A DNA stretch of 56,165 nt. Origin: Candidatus Nitrosopelagicus sp. GTDB lineage: Archaea > Thermoproteota > Nitrososphaeria > Nitrososphaerales > Nitrosopumilaceae. The stretch is from contig JAOMDA010000009.1 in assembly GCA_028345295.1 (NCBI GenBank), forward strand, positions 1 through 56,165. The letters are read 5' to 3'. The notes beneath the pieces were generated by a model that saw only the letters and a list, made by a program, of their open reading frames with translations, was not told the origin of the DNA and ran no database searches. A program made the position numbers and the translations under genes. Below are positions 9,043-16,679 of the stretch, in pieces; the stretch's first letter is position 1, and each line of letters opens with the position of its first letter.

Positions 9043-10243
9043 AATTATTGCCATTTGCTGCATCCTCAAGACATTTGATCATTGGAAGTTTTTGACCTGT
9101 TAAGTATCTGACTAGTGCACCTCCTGCAGTACTAGTATGATTAACTTTTTCAGTTAAATCATATTTTTTTAGTGCAAAAGTAAGATGTCCACCACTTACA
9201 ATTGACGTTGCCATTGAATTTGCCACTGATTCCAACAATGATTTTGTACCAAACTGGAAATTCTCATTCTCAAAATAACCTGCTGGACCACTAATGAATA
9301 CTGTCCCACAACCTGTAATCATTTTTGAATAATAGTCTAAAGTTTTTTGACCAATGTCAAATATCTGATCATCTTTGTTTAGATCACGGACATCAATCTC
9401 TAATCTTTTTCCATCTTTATTTATTGCAATATCAACAGGAGTTGAAAAAACATCTGGATATTCACCAATTAGTGTATGTGCCTCTGAAACTAATGCATCT
9501 TCATTTTTCATATTTAGTGGAAACTTAATTCTACCTTGGGCACGAAGAAATACATTTCCTATAAGACCTGTTAGTAAAACATGATCCGCTCTTTCCTTTT
9601 TAATCATCATTTTAAGTGCATTTAGCCTATCATCTACTTTAGAACCACCTAAAATTATTACAAATGGTGATTTAGCAACAGTTAGAATATTTTCTAATTG
9701 TTTTACTTCCTTTTCTACTAATTTACCTGCACATGTTGGTAGAACCTGTGCAAATCCTACTAATGATGGATGTGTTCTATGCGCACTAGGAAATGAATCA
9801 AGTACAAATAAATCAAACAAGTTTTTTAATCGTTGAACCATCATTGTTTTTGCACTTTCTTCCAATGAAAATTCGTAATTTTCTTCTGCACATAATCTTA
9901 GATTATCCAGTAAAATTATTTCATCATCACTCATACTCTTAATTTCATTTTGTGCATGAGTTCCAATTACATCAGAAACATACTTTACTTTTTTACCACA
10001 GAATTTTTCTAATTCCTTTGCATGATTCTCCATTCCAACAAAATCATCTCTACCAACTCTACCTTGATGTGATATGATTACAATTTTTGCACCATTAAGG
10101 GCTTTGATTGTAACAGCAACTTCTTCAATTCTTTTGTTACCTGTAATCTGTTTAGTATCAGGATCTATTGGAACATTCATATCAACTCTTAGCAGAACTG
10201 TTTTCCCTTTTACATCAAAATCATCTAATGTTCTGATCTTCAC
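9032..10243 (-). CDS. pgk: Phosphoglycerate kinase
   Basis: Interconverts 1,3-bisphosphoglycerate and 3-phosphoglycerate; in these autotrophs it works mainly in gluconeogenesis. The 403 residues include VLLRVDMNVPIDP, SHQGRVGRDD, LLDNLRLCAEEN, the substrate-binding DSFPSAHRTHPSLVGF, GGSKVDDRLNAL and a C-terminal VSGGHLTFAL. The start is GTG; a TTTTAACT box on the minus strand lies about 24 nt upstream. It stands alone, convergent with the suf operon. Confidence 0.97.
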   Translation of the reverse strand: MKIRTLDDFDVKGKTVLLRVDMNVPIDPDTKQITGNKRIEEVAVTIKALNGAKIVIISHQGRVGRDDFVGMENHAKELEKFCGKKVKYVSDVIGTHAQNEIKSMSDDEIILLDNLRLCAEENYEFSLEESAKTMMVQRLKNLFDLFVLDSFPSAHRTHPSLVGFAQVLPTCAGKLVEKEVKQLENILTVAKSPFVIILGGSKVDDRLNALKMMIKKERADHVLLTGLIGNVFLRAQGRIKFPLNMKNEDALVSEAHTLIGEYPDVFSTPVDIAINKDGKRLEIDVRDLNKDDQIFDIGQKTLDYYSKMITGCGTVFISGPAGYFENENFQFGTKSLLESVANSMATSIVSGGHLTFALKKYDLTEKVNHTSTAGGALVRYLTGQKLPMIKCLEDAANGNNSKA

Positions 10244-10374
10244 AGTTTTTGTCTTATAATCTAGTTAAAATTCGTTTATCCGATCAAATTTTAATTTGTA
10301 ATATTGGTTTTTGATTTGGTTGTTCATATATTATAAGTGAGATTATAATTAATTTAGATACTAAATTGCAAAAT

Positions 10375-11037
10375 ATGTTATTTGGCATTCGTTCTAGACC
10401 ATTTTTTCTATTACTTACTGCGTTTCTAATATGCACAATAATTGCATTATCAGAACTTACTTTTGAGTCTGAGAAAAATTTCATGAAATTAGTTCAAGAT
10501 TCTTCTGGAAATACTTCAGTAGACCTAGGTATTTGGCTCATCACAGAATCAGGTAATGTGTTTGTAATGCTTCCATTTAGCATAGTTTTACTAATAATTC
10601 GAAAAACTAGAAGAATAGGAATGACACTTTTAATTCTGATAGTTATTTCTACAATTCTTACTGGGTACATTAAATGTGGTGTAGATAGAGACAGGCCATT
10701 TTTAGATTGGGAAGGTACTGAGTTTCCTATTAGTATAGAACCTGATAGTTTCTCATTGTTCTGTGAAGGCAAGAGTTGGACTGCAGGATTTCCTTCTGCC
10801 CATGCGGCTAGGGCAGCAATATTCGCATTTGTAATTTCATATGTCCTTTCTGAGAGATTTCCTAGATGGATTAATTTAATCTGGTTATATCCATTATTGA
10901 TTTCATTTAGCAGAGTTTACATCCTTCAACATTATCCACTTGATGTTATAGGCGGTACGATTCTGGGAATATTTCTTGCAGGAATAGTTTCTAACAAGCT
11001 CAAACTTGATCAAATATTTAGATCAGTCAAAACCTAA
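10375..11037 (+). CDS. PAP2-family membrane phosphatase
   Basis: Integral membrane phosphatase, probably acting on lipid or isoprenoid phosphates (undecaprenyl-pyrophosphatase-like). The three catalytic motifs are present in order: KCGVDRDRP (KX6RP), FPSAHAAR (PSGH variant with Ala) and SRVYILQHYPLDVIGG (SRX5HX3D). Several hydrophobic helices surround them. ATG 10375 is preferred over TTG 10366 because ATTATAATTAATTT is centred about 27 nt before it. The 3' end overlaps the next convergent gene by 15 nt. Confidence 0.85.
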   Translation: MLFGIRSRPFFLLLTAFLICTIIALSELTFESEKNFMKLVQDSSGNTSVDLGIWLITESGNVFVMLPFSIVLLIIRKTRRIGMTLLILIVISTILTGYIKCGVDRDRPFLDWEGTEFPISIEPDSFSLFCEGKSWTAGFPSAHAARAAIFAFVISYVLSERFPRWINLIWLYPLLISFSRVYILQHYPLDVIGGTILGIFLAGIVSNKLKLDQIFRSVKT

Positions 11038-11355
11038 GTTTTCTAAAACATTTAGACTTGCAAAAACTATTGCATAGTTTTCTTTATCTTCATGGTAAGT
11101 CCAATATCTAATATTTTTATCCTGATCTGTTTTTCGTAATTCAAAAGTTACACTAGTTGTTACAGTATAACCAATCCGTTTAGCGATCTTTCTGTCATTT
11201 TTTGGCATTAGAACTTTGAAGCCCTTATCATCTGCAAAGAAACCGATTTTCACCATTTCTTGAGCAGCTTCAGATGCATCTTTTTCATCCTTCAAATGAA
11301 ATATCTTTGCAATTGGAATCTGTGATGGGTGAAAATCCATAATATGCTTCGGCAT
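11023..11355 (-). CDS. Conserved hypothetical protein, 110 aa
   Basis: Not recognised. A soluble, charged protein with no membrane segment or cysteines. It contains DASEAAQEMVKIGFFADDKGFKVL, a basic KNDRKIAKRIGYT and a C-terminal YWTYHEDKENYAIVFASLNVLENLGF. Monocistronic and tail-to-tail with the PAP2 gene (15 nt overlap). The coding bias and the start ATG after an AT-rich spacer make it a credible gene; no function is inferred. Confidence 0.65.
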   Translation of the reverse strand: MPKHIMDFHPSQIPIAKIFHLKDEKDASEAAQEMVKIGFFADDKGFKVLMPKNDRKIAKRIGYTVTTSVTFELRKTDQDKNIRYWTYHEDKENYAIVFASLNVLENLGFD

Positions 11356-11430
11356 ATCTAACTAATATTTTGTAATACTCGTAAACTGCGTTAAAATTCT
11401 TTACATTAAGTCAAAACATGATATTTGCAT

Positions 11431-11440
11431 AAATTTAAGC
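11431..11440 (+). promoter_or_regulatory. TATA-like box for the coiled-coil gene at 11463
   Basis: AAATTTAAGC is centred 27 nt before ATG 11463, the spacing expected for a leaderless transcript. Inferred from position only. Confidence 0.5.
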
Positions 11441-11462
11441 ATGAAAAAAAATTAAAATTTTT

Positions 11463-12197
11463 ATGGGAGCATTATTATCAACTGCAAAAAAACTATCAAA
11501 GCAGAAATTAGAGCTTGGTAAAATTCGACGTTCAAGTGAAAAGGAGTTTAAGAAGGCAAAAGCAGCATCCAGGAAATATTCATCATCATTAACATCATTA
11601 GAAAAAAGGGTCAATTCCTCAAGGGAACATGCAGAAGATTTAGGGCAAATTCTTAATCAAAAAATTGCTCAGATAGAGAGTGTTCAAAGATTAAAGAATG
11701 CAGCTATTGAAAGATTAGGATTAGAGTCGCAAAATAAGGAACAATTAGAAGGTGAATCAGAATTTGCTAATACTGAAGAAGAAAAAGATTCTATTGTATC
11801 AAGATTAAGTATGATTAATACTGTTATTGATGATATAAAAAATGAAATAAAACAACGAACGTCAATGGAAAAAAAGCTACAGATAACAATTGACGAATAT
11901 AATAAATCAAAATCAAGAGTTTCTAGTAAAATCAAGAAAAATCTAGGATCAAAACCAACATTACTTAAACTGGTCAAGATTAGTAAGAGTAAGGTCGAAA
12001 CAACAGCAAAAAAATTTAGTTCTAGTAAGGCTCGTGAGGACTCTACTAAAAATAGACTAATCAAGATTTCATCTGAATTATCTGAAATTATGAAAAAGAA
12101 GGTAAAAGCTAAACCAAAAACAAGAAAAGCAAAAGCTAAACCAAAAACAAGAAAAGCAAAAGCTAAACCAAAAACAAGAAAAAAAACTAGAAAATAA
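11463..12197 (+). CDS. Coiled-coil protein with basic Lys/Pro/Arg repeat tail
   Basis: Two-part protein of 244 residues. Residues 1-210 are heptad-like and charged, with no Cys or Trp, and are predicted to form long coiled coils (SLEKRVNSSREHAEDLGQIL; EEEKDSIVSRLSMIN). Residues 211-244 are a tandem basic tail with units AKPKTRKAK repeated three times. The tail resembles the lysine/proline-rich tail of histone H1 or bacterial HU-like proteins, so nucleic-acid binding is a reasonable inference, not shown. A second protein with a Lys/Arg/Thr repeat segment is at 35137. Confidence 0.75.
   Translation: MGALLSTAKKLSKQKLELGKIRRSSEKEFKKAKAASRKYSSSLTSLEKRVNSSREHAEDLGQILNQKIAQIESVQRLKNAAIERLGLESQNKEQLEGESEFANTEEEKDSIVSRLSMINTVIDDIKNEIKQRTSMEKKLQITIDEYNKSKSRVSSKIKKNLGSKPTLLKLVKISKSKVETTAKKFSSSKAREDSTKNRLIKISSELSEIMKKKVKAKPKTRKAKAKPKTRKAKAKPKTRKKTRK
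12108..12188 (+). repeat. 27-nt tandem repeat encoding the basic tail
   Basis: Units start at 12108, 12135 and 12162. The first two complete copies are identical in DNA and the third matches for about 19 nt, then diverges into further Lys/Arg codons. Identity at synonymous positions means the repeat expanded recently or is kept uniform by slippage. Confidence 0.9.
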
Positions 12198-12218
12198 TTA
12201 AAATATTAAAATTTTAAT

Positions 12219-12509
12219 CTAGATCTTTTCAAGTTTACCGAATTTGCCTTTTCCGAGCTGGACTTCTCCTTTAAACTCGTTTGTATAGCCATTTTCAATT
12301 TTTATTTTGTCGCCATTTTGAATATTGTTTGCATCTTCTGCCCACAATGTAATTTTAATTTCCATTCCATTGTCTACAAGAAATGCATTTGCAACATCTA
12401 CAGTTGAGCCAGCTTTTGTGTTGACAGTTCGTACTTCCTCTTTTCGTTCTACAGTACCTTCAACATTAATCCCCGATCTCATGTTTTTGGCTTCATCAAT
12501 TGTTGTCAT
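12219..12509 (-). CDS. Small OB-fold single-stranded nucleic-acid-binding protein (RPA/SSB-like)
   Basis: A 96-residue single OB-fold domain: NVEGTVERKEEVRTVNTKAGSTVDVANAFLVD, then IKITLWAEDANNIQNGDKIKIENGYTNEF. The TLWxxxAxxIxxGDxIxIxNG stretch is typical of archaeal RPA/SSB OB folds. It is shorter than classical SSBs and lacks an acidic tail, so its exact role (replication, repair or RNA binding) is open. A TATA-like box (12531-12540 on the minus strand) is centred about 26 nt before the ATG. Confidence 0.82.
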   Translation of the reverse strand: MTTIDEAKNMRSGINVEGTVERKEEVRTVNTKAGSTVDVANAFLVDNGMEIKITLWAEDANNIQNGDKIKIENGYTNEFKGEVQLGKGKFGKLEKI

Positions 12510-12629
12510 GAATTAAAAATTCTTAAAATGATTATAAACTTTGTTTTTGAATTATTATTATCTAATCAATCATAAATTCATTATTTCTATTGAATAAGTT
12601 ATATGTTAAAATCAGCAATGATCTTCGTT

Positions 12630-12729
12630 GGAGGGGTATCGAAGCCAGGTCAACCGAGAAGGACTCAAGATCTTTGAATAAGATATCCTTTCTCTTAGGA
12701 GTTCGTGGGTTCAAATCCCACCCCCTCCA
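12630..12729 (+). tRNA. tRNA-Leu (anticodon CAA), with intron
   Basis: The acceptor stem GGAGGGG/CCCCTCC pairs perfectly and the T arm is GTGGG-TTCAAAT-CCCAC. The anticodon stem AAGGA/TCCTT surrounds loop CTCAAG...A with anticodon CAA at 12666-12668. A long variable arm (12691-12704) identifies a class II tRNA. About 15 nt (12670-12684) lie between positions 37 and 38, the canonical archaeal intron site. CCA is not encoded. A box AGTTATATGTT is centred about 27 nt upstream. Confidence 0.93.
12670..12684 (+). other. tRNA-Leu intron (about 15 nt)
   Basis: The insert ATCTTTGAATAAGAT interrupts the anticodon loop after G37. Its ends are inverted repeats (ATCTT/AAGAT). The bulge-helix-bulge fold is imperfect: three of four central pairs form by my count. 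Boundaries could shift by a base or two. Confidence 0.7.
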
Positions 12730-12753
12730 TTAATTTATATTAATTTTAGAAAA

Positions 12754-12918
12754 TTATGCTGTTACATTTTTGATTGATGTCACTTTGTGATTTGTCAAAT
12801 CTTCATGAATTTTAGCATGTGGTAAATCATCAAAGAATAAATTACATCTGAAACATTTCCATGATTCTTTTGTCACAAAAATAAATTTACTTTTTTTGAT
12901 ATAAAGATTTTGTACCAA
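12754..12918 (-). CDS. Small C2H2-like zinc-finger protein, 54 aa
   Basis: A short open frame starting at TTG with a clear metal-binding pattern: SWKCFRCNLFFDDLPHAK followed by IHEDLTNHKV. That is Cys-X2-Cys with two downstream His positions spaced like a treble-clef or C2H2 finger. The basic N-terminus (YIKKSKFIFVTKE) could contact nucleic acid. It is convergent with tRNA-Leu. No ATG is in frame before the upstream stop, and the nearest AT box is about 42 nt away, so a short leader is possible. No function is assigned. Confidence 0.6.
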   Translation of the reverse strand: MVQNLYIKKSKFIFVTKESWKCFRCNLFFDDLPHAKIHEDLTNHKVTSIKNVTA

Positions 12919-13016
12919 TAATTCATTTTTTGAGTCTCTTAGGGGATTTTTTTCCTAGTAATAAAATCCATTTCATGATAGATAATATTTAGATGCCAAC
13001 AATTTCAACATAATCT

Positions 13017-13637
13017 ATGTCTAATTTGTTTGAATCTATTGCTGAATATTCCTATGCAGGAATTTTTATTCTTCTAATAGGTGTGAATGCAGCACCATTG
13101 TTGATGCCACCTACATGGATCATTTTATCATCATTTTTTGTATTAGATCAGTCATTTGACCCACTTGTTTTAGCATTAGTTGGTGCTACAGGTGCGACAA
13201 TAGGTCGTTTTCTACTAAAGATAGTTAGTGGCTATTTTAGGAAAGTTGTTGGCAGTCAACAAAAAACCAATTTAAATTCAATTGGGGATTTTTTAAATCG
13301 AAAAAGATTTGGGTACATTATTTCATCATTTCTGTTTGCTGCAACCCCATTGCCAAGTAACATGCTTTTTATTGCATATGGTTTAATGCAAGCAAAAAGT
13401 TTTGGATTATATATAGGATTTTGGTTTGGTCGAGTAATTTCATATTATGTAATGATTACAATTAGTAAAATTGTATTAACACCATTTATTGAATTATTTG
13501 AAGATCGTTATATTGGAATATTAGTGGCTGATGCATTAGGAATTGCTGTAGTCATATTTTTTACATGCATTGATTGGAATTTATTATTGGTTTCAAGAAA
13601 ATTTAAGTTAATTAAACCAAAGTTGTGGAGATTTTGA
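13017..13637 (+). CDS. Polytopic membrane protein, DedA/VTT-like
   Basis: A 206-residue hydrophobic protein with about four to five membrane segments. It carries features reminiscent of DedA/VTT (SNARE-associated) proteins: GATGATIGRFLLKIVSG after the second helix, and a proline-bearing re-entrant-like stretch FLFAATPLPSNMLFIAYGL. Members of that family act as lipid scramblases or transport proteins. The match is by eye and weaker than for other calls. Its stop overlaps the GTG start of the HD-hydrolase gene by 13 nt. Confidence 0.6.
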   Translation: MSNLFESIAEYSYAGIFILLIGVNAAPLLMPPTWIILSSFFVLDQSFDPLVLALVGATGATIGRFLLKIVSGYFRKVVGSQQKTNLNSIGDFLNRKRFGYIISSFLFAATPLPSNMLFIAYGLMQAKSFGLYIGFWFGRVISYYVMITISKIVLTPFIELFEDRYIGILVADALGIAVVIFFTCIDWNLLLVSRKFKLIKPKLWRF

Positions 13638-14257
13638 ACGAAATAAAATATCTCAAAAATCATGTTAAGAAAATATATCTAAAAAATGATCCTGCGCATG
13701 ATTTCGAACATATTATGAGAGTATATAAAAACGCAGAAAAAATCTGTAAAACTGAAAAAGCAAATAAAAAATTAGTATTGATTTCAGTTTTGTTGCATGA
13801 TATAGTTAAGGTCCAATATTCAAGTAAGAATTTAAAATCTTCAGCTGATGCAAGTGCTGAAAAATCAGAAATAATTCTAAAGCAATTAGATATGCCAGAA
13901 GAAAAAATTAATGTTATATCCGAAGCTATTCGAAATCATAGTTTTACTAAAAAGAGGATCTCTAATTCTATTGAAGGAAGAATTTTACAAGATGCTGATA
14001 GATTAGATGCAATAGGTTCAATTGGTATCGCTAGAGCATTTTGTGTTAGTGGGGTCAAAAATAGACCATTTTATAATCCGGATAACCCATTTGCCAAAAA
14101 AAGGAGATTTGATGATAAAAGATGGGCATTAGATCATTTTTTTAAAAAATTACTTATGTTAGAAAAACAAATGAATACAAAATCTGCAAAAATCGAGGCT
14201 AAAAGGAGAACAAAGATTTTGAGAAAATTTTTAGATGATTTAAAACTAGAGATTTAA
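13625..14257 (+). CDS. HD-domain phosphohydrolase
   Basis: A 210-residue metal-dependent HD protein. HDFEHIMRVYKNAEKI gives the first metal histidine, LISVLLHDIVK the HD pair, NHSFTK a further His, and LQDADRLDAIGSIGIARAF the last Asp. This layout matches stand-alone HD hydrolases of the YedJ/YpgQ type, some of which act on nucleotides or pyrophosphates; the substrate is not evident. The start is GTG 13625, or TTG 13634, both overlapping the upstream membrane gene, so they are probably cotranscribed. Its stop codon interlocks with that of the convergent gene (TTAA). Confidence 0.85.
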   Translation: MEILNEIKYLKNHVKKIYLKNDPAHDFEHIMRVYKNAEKICKTEKANKKLVLISVLLHDIVKVQYSSKNLKSSADASAEKSEIILKQLDMPEEKINVISEAIRNHSFTKKRISNSIEGRILQDADRLDAIGSIGIARAFCVSGVKNRPFYNPDNPFAKKRRFDDKRWALDHFFKKLLMLEKQMNTKSAKIEAKRRTKILRKFLDDLKLEI

Positions 14258-14565
14258 CCATAGTCTCGGTATCTGGCATATCGTTTTTCAACTTCTTTAT
14301 TTGCACCAGTTTTAATTTTTTCAATTTCAATAGTAATTCTTTTTTCTATGTATTCATGTATGTCTGAAAAAACTTTATCATCAGAGAATGATTCCATTAA
14401 TGGTTCAGTTTTAATTAGGTATTCAATTGTTTTTTGTCTAAACTCTTCTTTTGTAGGATTTCTAATTTTTTTTAAACGAAAGTAAGTCATAGCCCAGCTT
14501 GCACCTACAACATGTGGTAGAAGATCTATGGCACGTTCAATTTCAAATCGTTCATCGTTTCTCAT
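14254..14565 (-). CDS. Conserved hypothetical protein, 103 aa, downstream of hemB
   Basis: Not recognised. Helical and charged: ERAIDLLPHVVGASWAMTYF, then a Lys/Arg/Glu-rich C-terminal half. It starts one base after the hemB stop and is read in the same direction, so it is very probably cotranscribed with hemB. No metal-binding or catalytic motif is visible. The stop interlocks with the HD-hydrolase stop. Confidence 0.68.
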   Translation of the reverse strand: MRNDERFEIERAIDLLPHVVGASWAMTYFRLKKIRNPTKEEFRQKTIEYLIKTEPLMESFSDDKVFSDIHEYIEKRITIEIEKIKTGANKEVEKRYARYRDYG

Positions 14566-14566
14566 T

Positions 14567-15547
14567 TTATTTTACTAATGATGTAGCAGCAGATTTTGCA
14601 AAATATGTTACAATCATATCTGCTCCTGCCCTTTTAATTGAATATAGAATTTCGTTAGTCATATTTTCCTCATCTATCCAACCTTGCATTGCAGCACCTT
14701 TTACTAATGCATATTCTCCTGATACGCTATATGCTGACACTGGAACATTAAATCTTCTTTTAGTTTCAGAGATAAGATCCAAGTATGTTAATGCTGGTTT
14801 AATCATTACAATATCAACACCTTCATTGATATCCGTCTCTACTTCTCTCATAGCTTCTCTTGGATTTGTATACGGAACCTGATACGTTTTTCTATCACCA
14901 AATTGTGGGGCACATTCTGCAGCATCCCTAAATGGTGAATAAAAATTTGATCTATGCTTTGCAGAATGAGACATAATTGCAACATTTGAAAAACTCTCGT
15001 TATCTAATCCTTGCCTAATTGATTTAACTTGACCATCCATCATTGCTGAAGGTGACACTACATCAACGCCAGCTTTTGCTTGACTTATTGCAATTTTTGA
15101 AAGTGTTTCTAAACTAGAATCATTATCTATATTTCCATTTTTTATCAAGCCACAGTGACCAGATGATGTATATTGACAAAGGCACACATCTGCCATGATC
15201 ACTATTTTATCACCAAAATTTTTTCGGATTTCTGAAATTGCCTTCTGTATAATTCCATGTTCTACGTATGCAGACGTTCCATGTTCATCCTTATTCTCAG
15301 GTATTCCAAAAAGCATGATACCAGGAATTCCAAGTTCAACTATCGCATCAACCTCATTAACAACCTCAGATAAAGGCAATCTCTCAATTGCAGGCATAGA
15401 GTTTACTTGTTTTTTTGCCTGTATACCCTCTTCCACAAAGACTGGACAAATCAAATCTTTAGGCGATAATGAAACCTCTTGTACTAGTTCTCTTAATTTT
15501 TCAGTTCTTCGAAGACGTCTTAATCTTGATATTGGGAAAACAGGCAT
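14567..15547 (-). CDS. hemB: Porphobilinogen synthase (5-aminolevulinate dehydratase)
   Basis: Condenses two 5-aminolevulinates into porphobilinogen. The 326 residues carry the zinc-site motif DVCLCQYTSSGHCG with all three cysteines, the P-site VSPSAMMDGQ, and the Schiff-base lysine in MIKPALTYLDL. The N-terminal RPRRLR-like SRLRRLRRTEKLRELV and PVFVEEG are typical. A box TTAAATATAATTCC is centred about 24 nt before the ATG. It heads a two-gene unit, away from the hemL-hemC-cobA-hemD cluster. Confidence 0.97.
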   Translation of the reverse strand: MPVFPISRLRRLRRTEKLRELVQEVSLSPKDLICPVFVEEGIQAKKQVNSMPAIERLPLSEVVNEVDAIVELGIPGIMLFGIPENKDEHGTSAYVEHGIIQKAISEIRKNFGDKIVIMADVCLCQYTSSGHCGLIKNGNIDNDSSLETLSKIAISQAKAGVDVVSPSAMMDGQVKSIRQGLDNESFSNVAIMSHSAKHRSNFYSPFRDAAECAPQFGDRKTYQVPYTNPREAMREVETDINEGVDIVMIKPALTYLDLISETKRRFNVPVSAYSVSGEYALVKGAAMQGWIDEENMTNEILYSIKRAGADMIVTYFAKSAATSLVK

Positions 15548-15578
15548 AGCATTACTAAACTCTGATTAAATATAATTC

Positions 15579-16592
15579 CTAGGCTGTGATGGTTTCTTCG
15601 ATATTAAATTCATGTTCAACAAAATACTCAACTCTTGTTTTCTTAAACTCTCTTGAACTAAACAGAATTTTATATTCATCAACGTTGATTTGCTTCTGAA
15701 TTTGTCCAGCCACTTCTCCTGCTTCGTCGAAAGACTTGCAATGAATCATTGAAAATACATTGTATGGCCAATCTGGATATACTGGTCTTTCATAACAATG
15801 GCTTACTTGTGGAAAAGCACCAAGCTTATTTCCAACCTCACTAATTCTTTCTTCCGGAACTTTCCAGACAATCATGCCGTTGGCAGTAAAACCAGCTTCT
15901 CGATGACGTAAAATTGCTGCATAACGTCTCATGACTCCGATCTCTTCGTAATGATGAAGATTTTCAAAAATTTGCTCTTCGGTCATTGCTAAATTTTTTG
16001 CTGCTTTTTCGAAAGGTCTGTCAACTATTTCCATATCTTTTTGTAATTCTCTAATGAATTCTTTGTCTTTTTCTGTTGCAACAAACTTTACATTTGTAAT
16101 TTCTTTCTTTTCTTCGGATGGCTTTACTTCATGCTTTTTGTCATCAACCATATCCAGCTTCACTCCAATCTTGAATAACTGTAGTGTAGGAAGCATTCTT
16201 GTTTTTTTTATTCCATTTAGTTTTGAAAATTTTTCAAGTTCCTTTTCTAGGTTCGATCCAGGAGGAACAGCCAAAGTAAACCAAAGATTGAATTGGTGCT
16301 CTCTTTCATAGTTGTGGCTTACACCTGGATGCTTATTGATTTGGTATGCAATATGTTCAAGCTTGTCAGGTTCAATTTCCATAGCAATCAGCGAACTAGT
16401 GTATCCCAGCTTCCTTGTATCAAAGATTGCACTGAGTTGTCGTAATACACCCTTTCTCTTTAACTGAATTAGTCTTGATTTCACTTCATTGGAGGAGATT
16501 TGAAATTTCTTTGCAATTACATCAAATGGTTTAGAGACTAATGGAAATGTCCACTGTATCTCGTTTAGAATTTCAGTATCAAGTTTATCCAT
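15579..16592 (-). CDS. ahbAB: Siroheme decarboxylase, fused AhbA-AhbB type
   Basis: Two tandem Lrp/AsnC-like units in one chain of 337 residues. Unit 1 (about 1-150) has an HTH-like start, then HNYEREHQFNLWFTLAVP. Unit 2 (about 175-337) has RRYAAILRHREAGFTANGM, then HCYERPVYPDWPYNVFSMIH. The H-x-Y-E-R plus NLWF/YNVF signatures are those of AhbA/AhbB/NirDL siroheme decarboxylases, not DNA-binding regulators. These enzymes convert siroheme to 12,18-didecarboxysiroheme. In most organisms AhbA and AhbB are separate chains. ATG 16592 is preferred over TTG 16601. It is divergent from precorrin-2 dehydrogenase. Confidence 0.87.
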   Translation of the reverse strand: MDKLDTEILNEIQWTFPLVSKPFDVIAKKFQISSNEVKSRLIQLKRKGVLRQLSAIFDTRKLGYTSSLIAMEIEPDKLEHIAYQINKHPGVSHNYEREHQFNLWFTLAVPPGSNLEKELEKFSKLNGIKKTRMLPTLQLFKIGVKLDMVDDKKHEVKPSEEKKEITNVKFVATEKDKEFIRELQKDMEIVDRPFEKAAKNLAMTEEQIFENLHHYEEIGVMRRYAAILRHREAGFTANGMIVWKVPEERISEVGNKLGAFPQVSHCYERPVYPDWPYNVFSMIHCKSFDEAGEVAGQIQKQINVDEYKILFSSREFKKTRVEYFVEHEFNIEETITA

Positions 16593-16679
16593 TTCAGTCA
16601 ATATATCAAATCTTTAATCTCAATTAAAAAATGTAACTGGTTCTCTTGAATCTATAAATATCATATATGATGCCGCAGA

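Noticed and set aside
15579-16592. Call as Lrp/AsnC transcription regulator
   Set aside because: Two tandem units with HxYER and NLWF/YNVF signatures and location among tetrapyrrole genes fit siroheme decarboxylase better.
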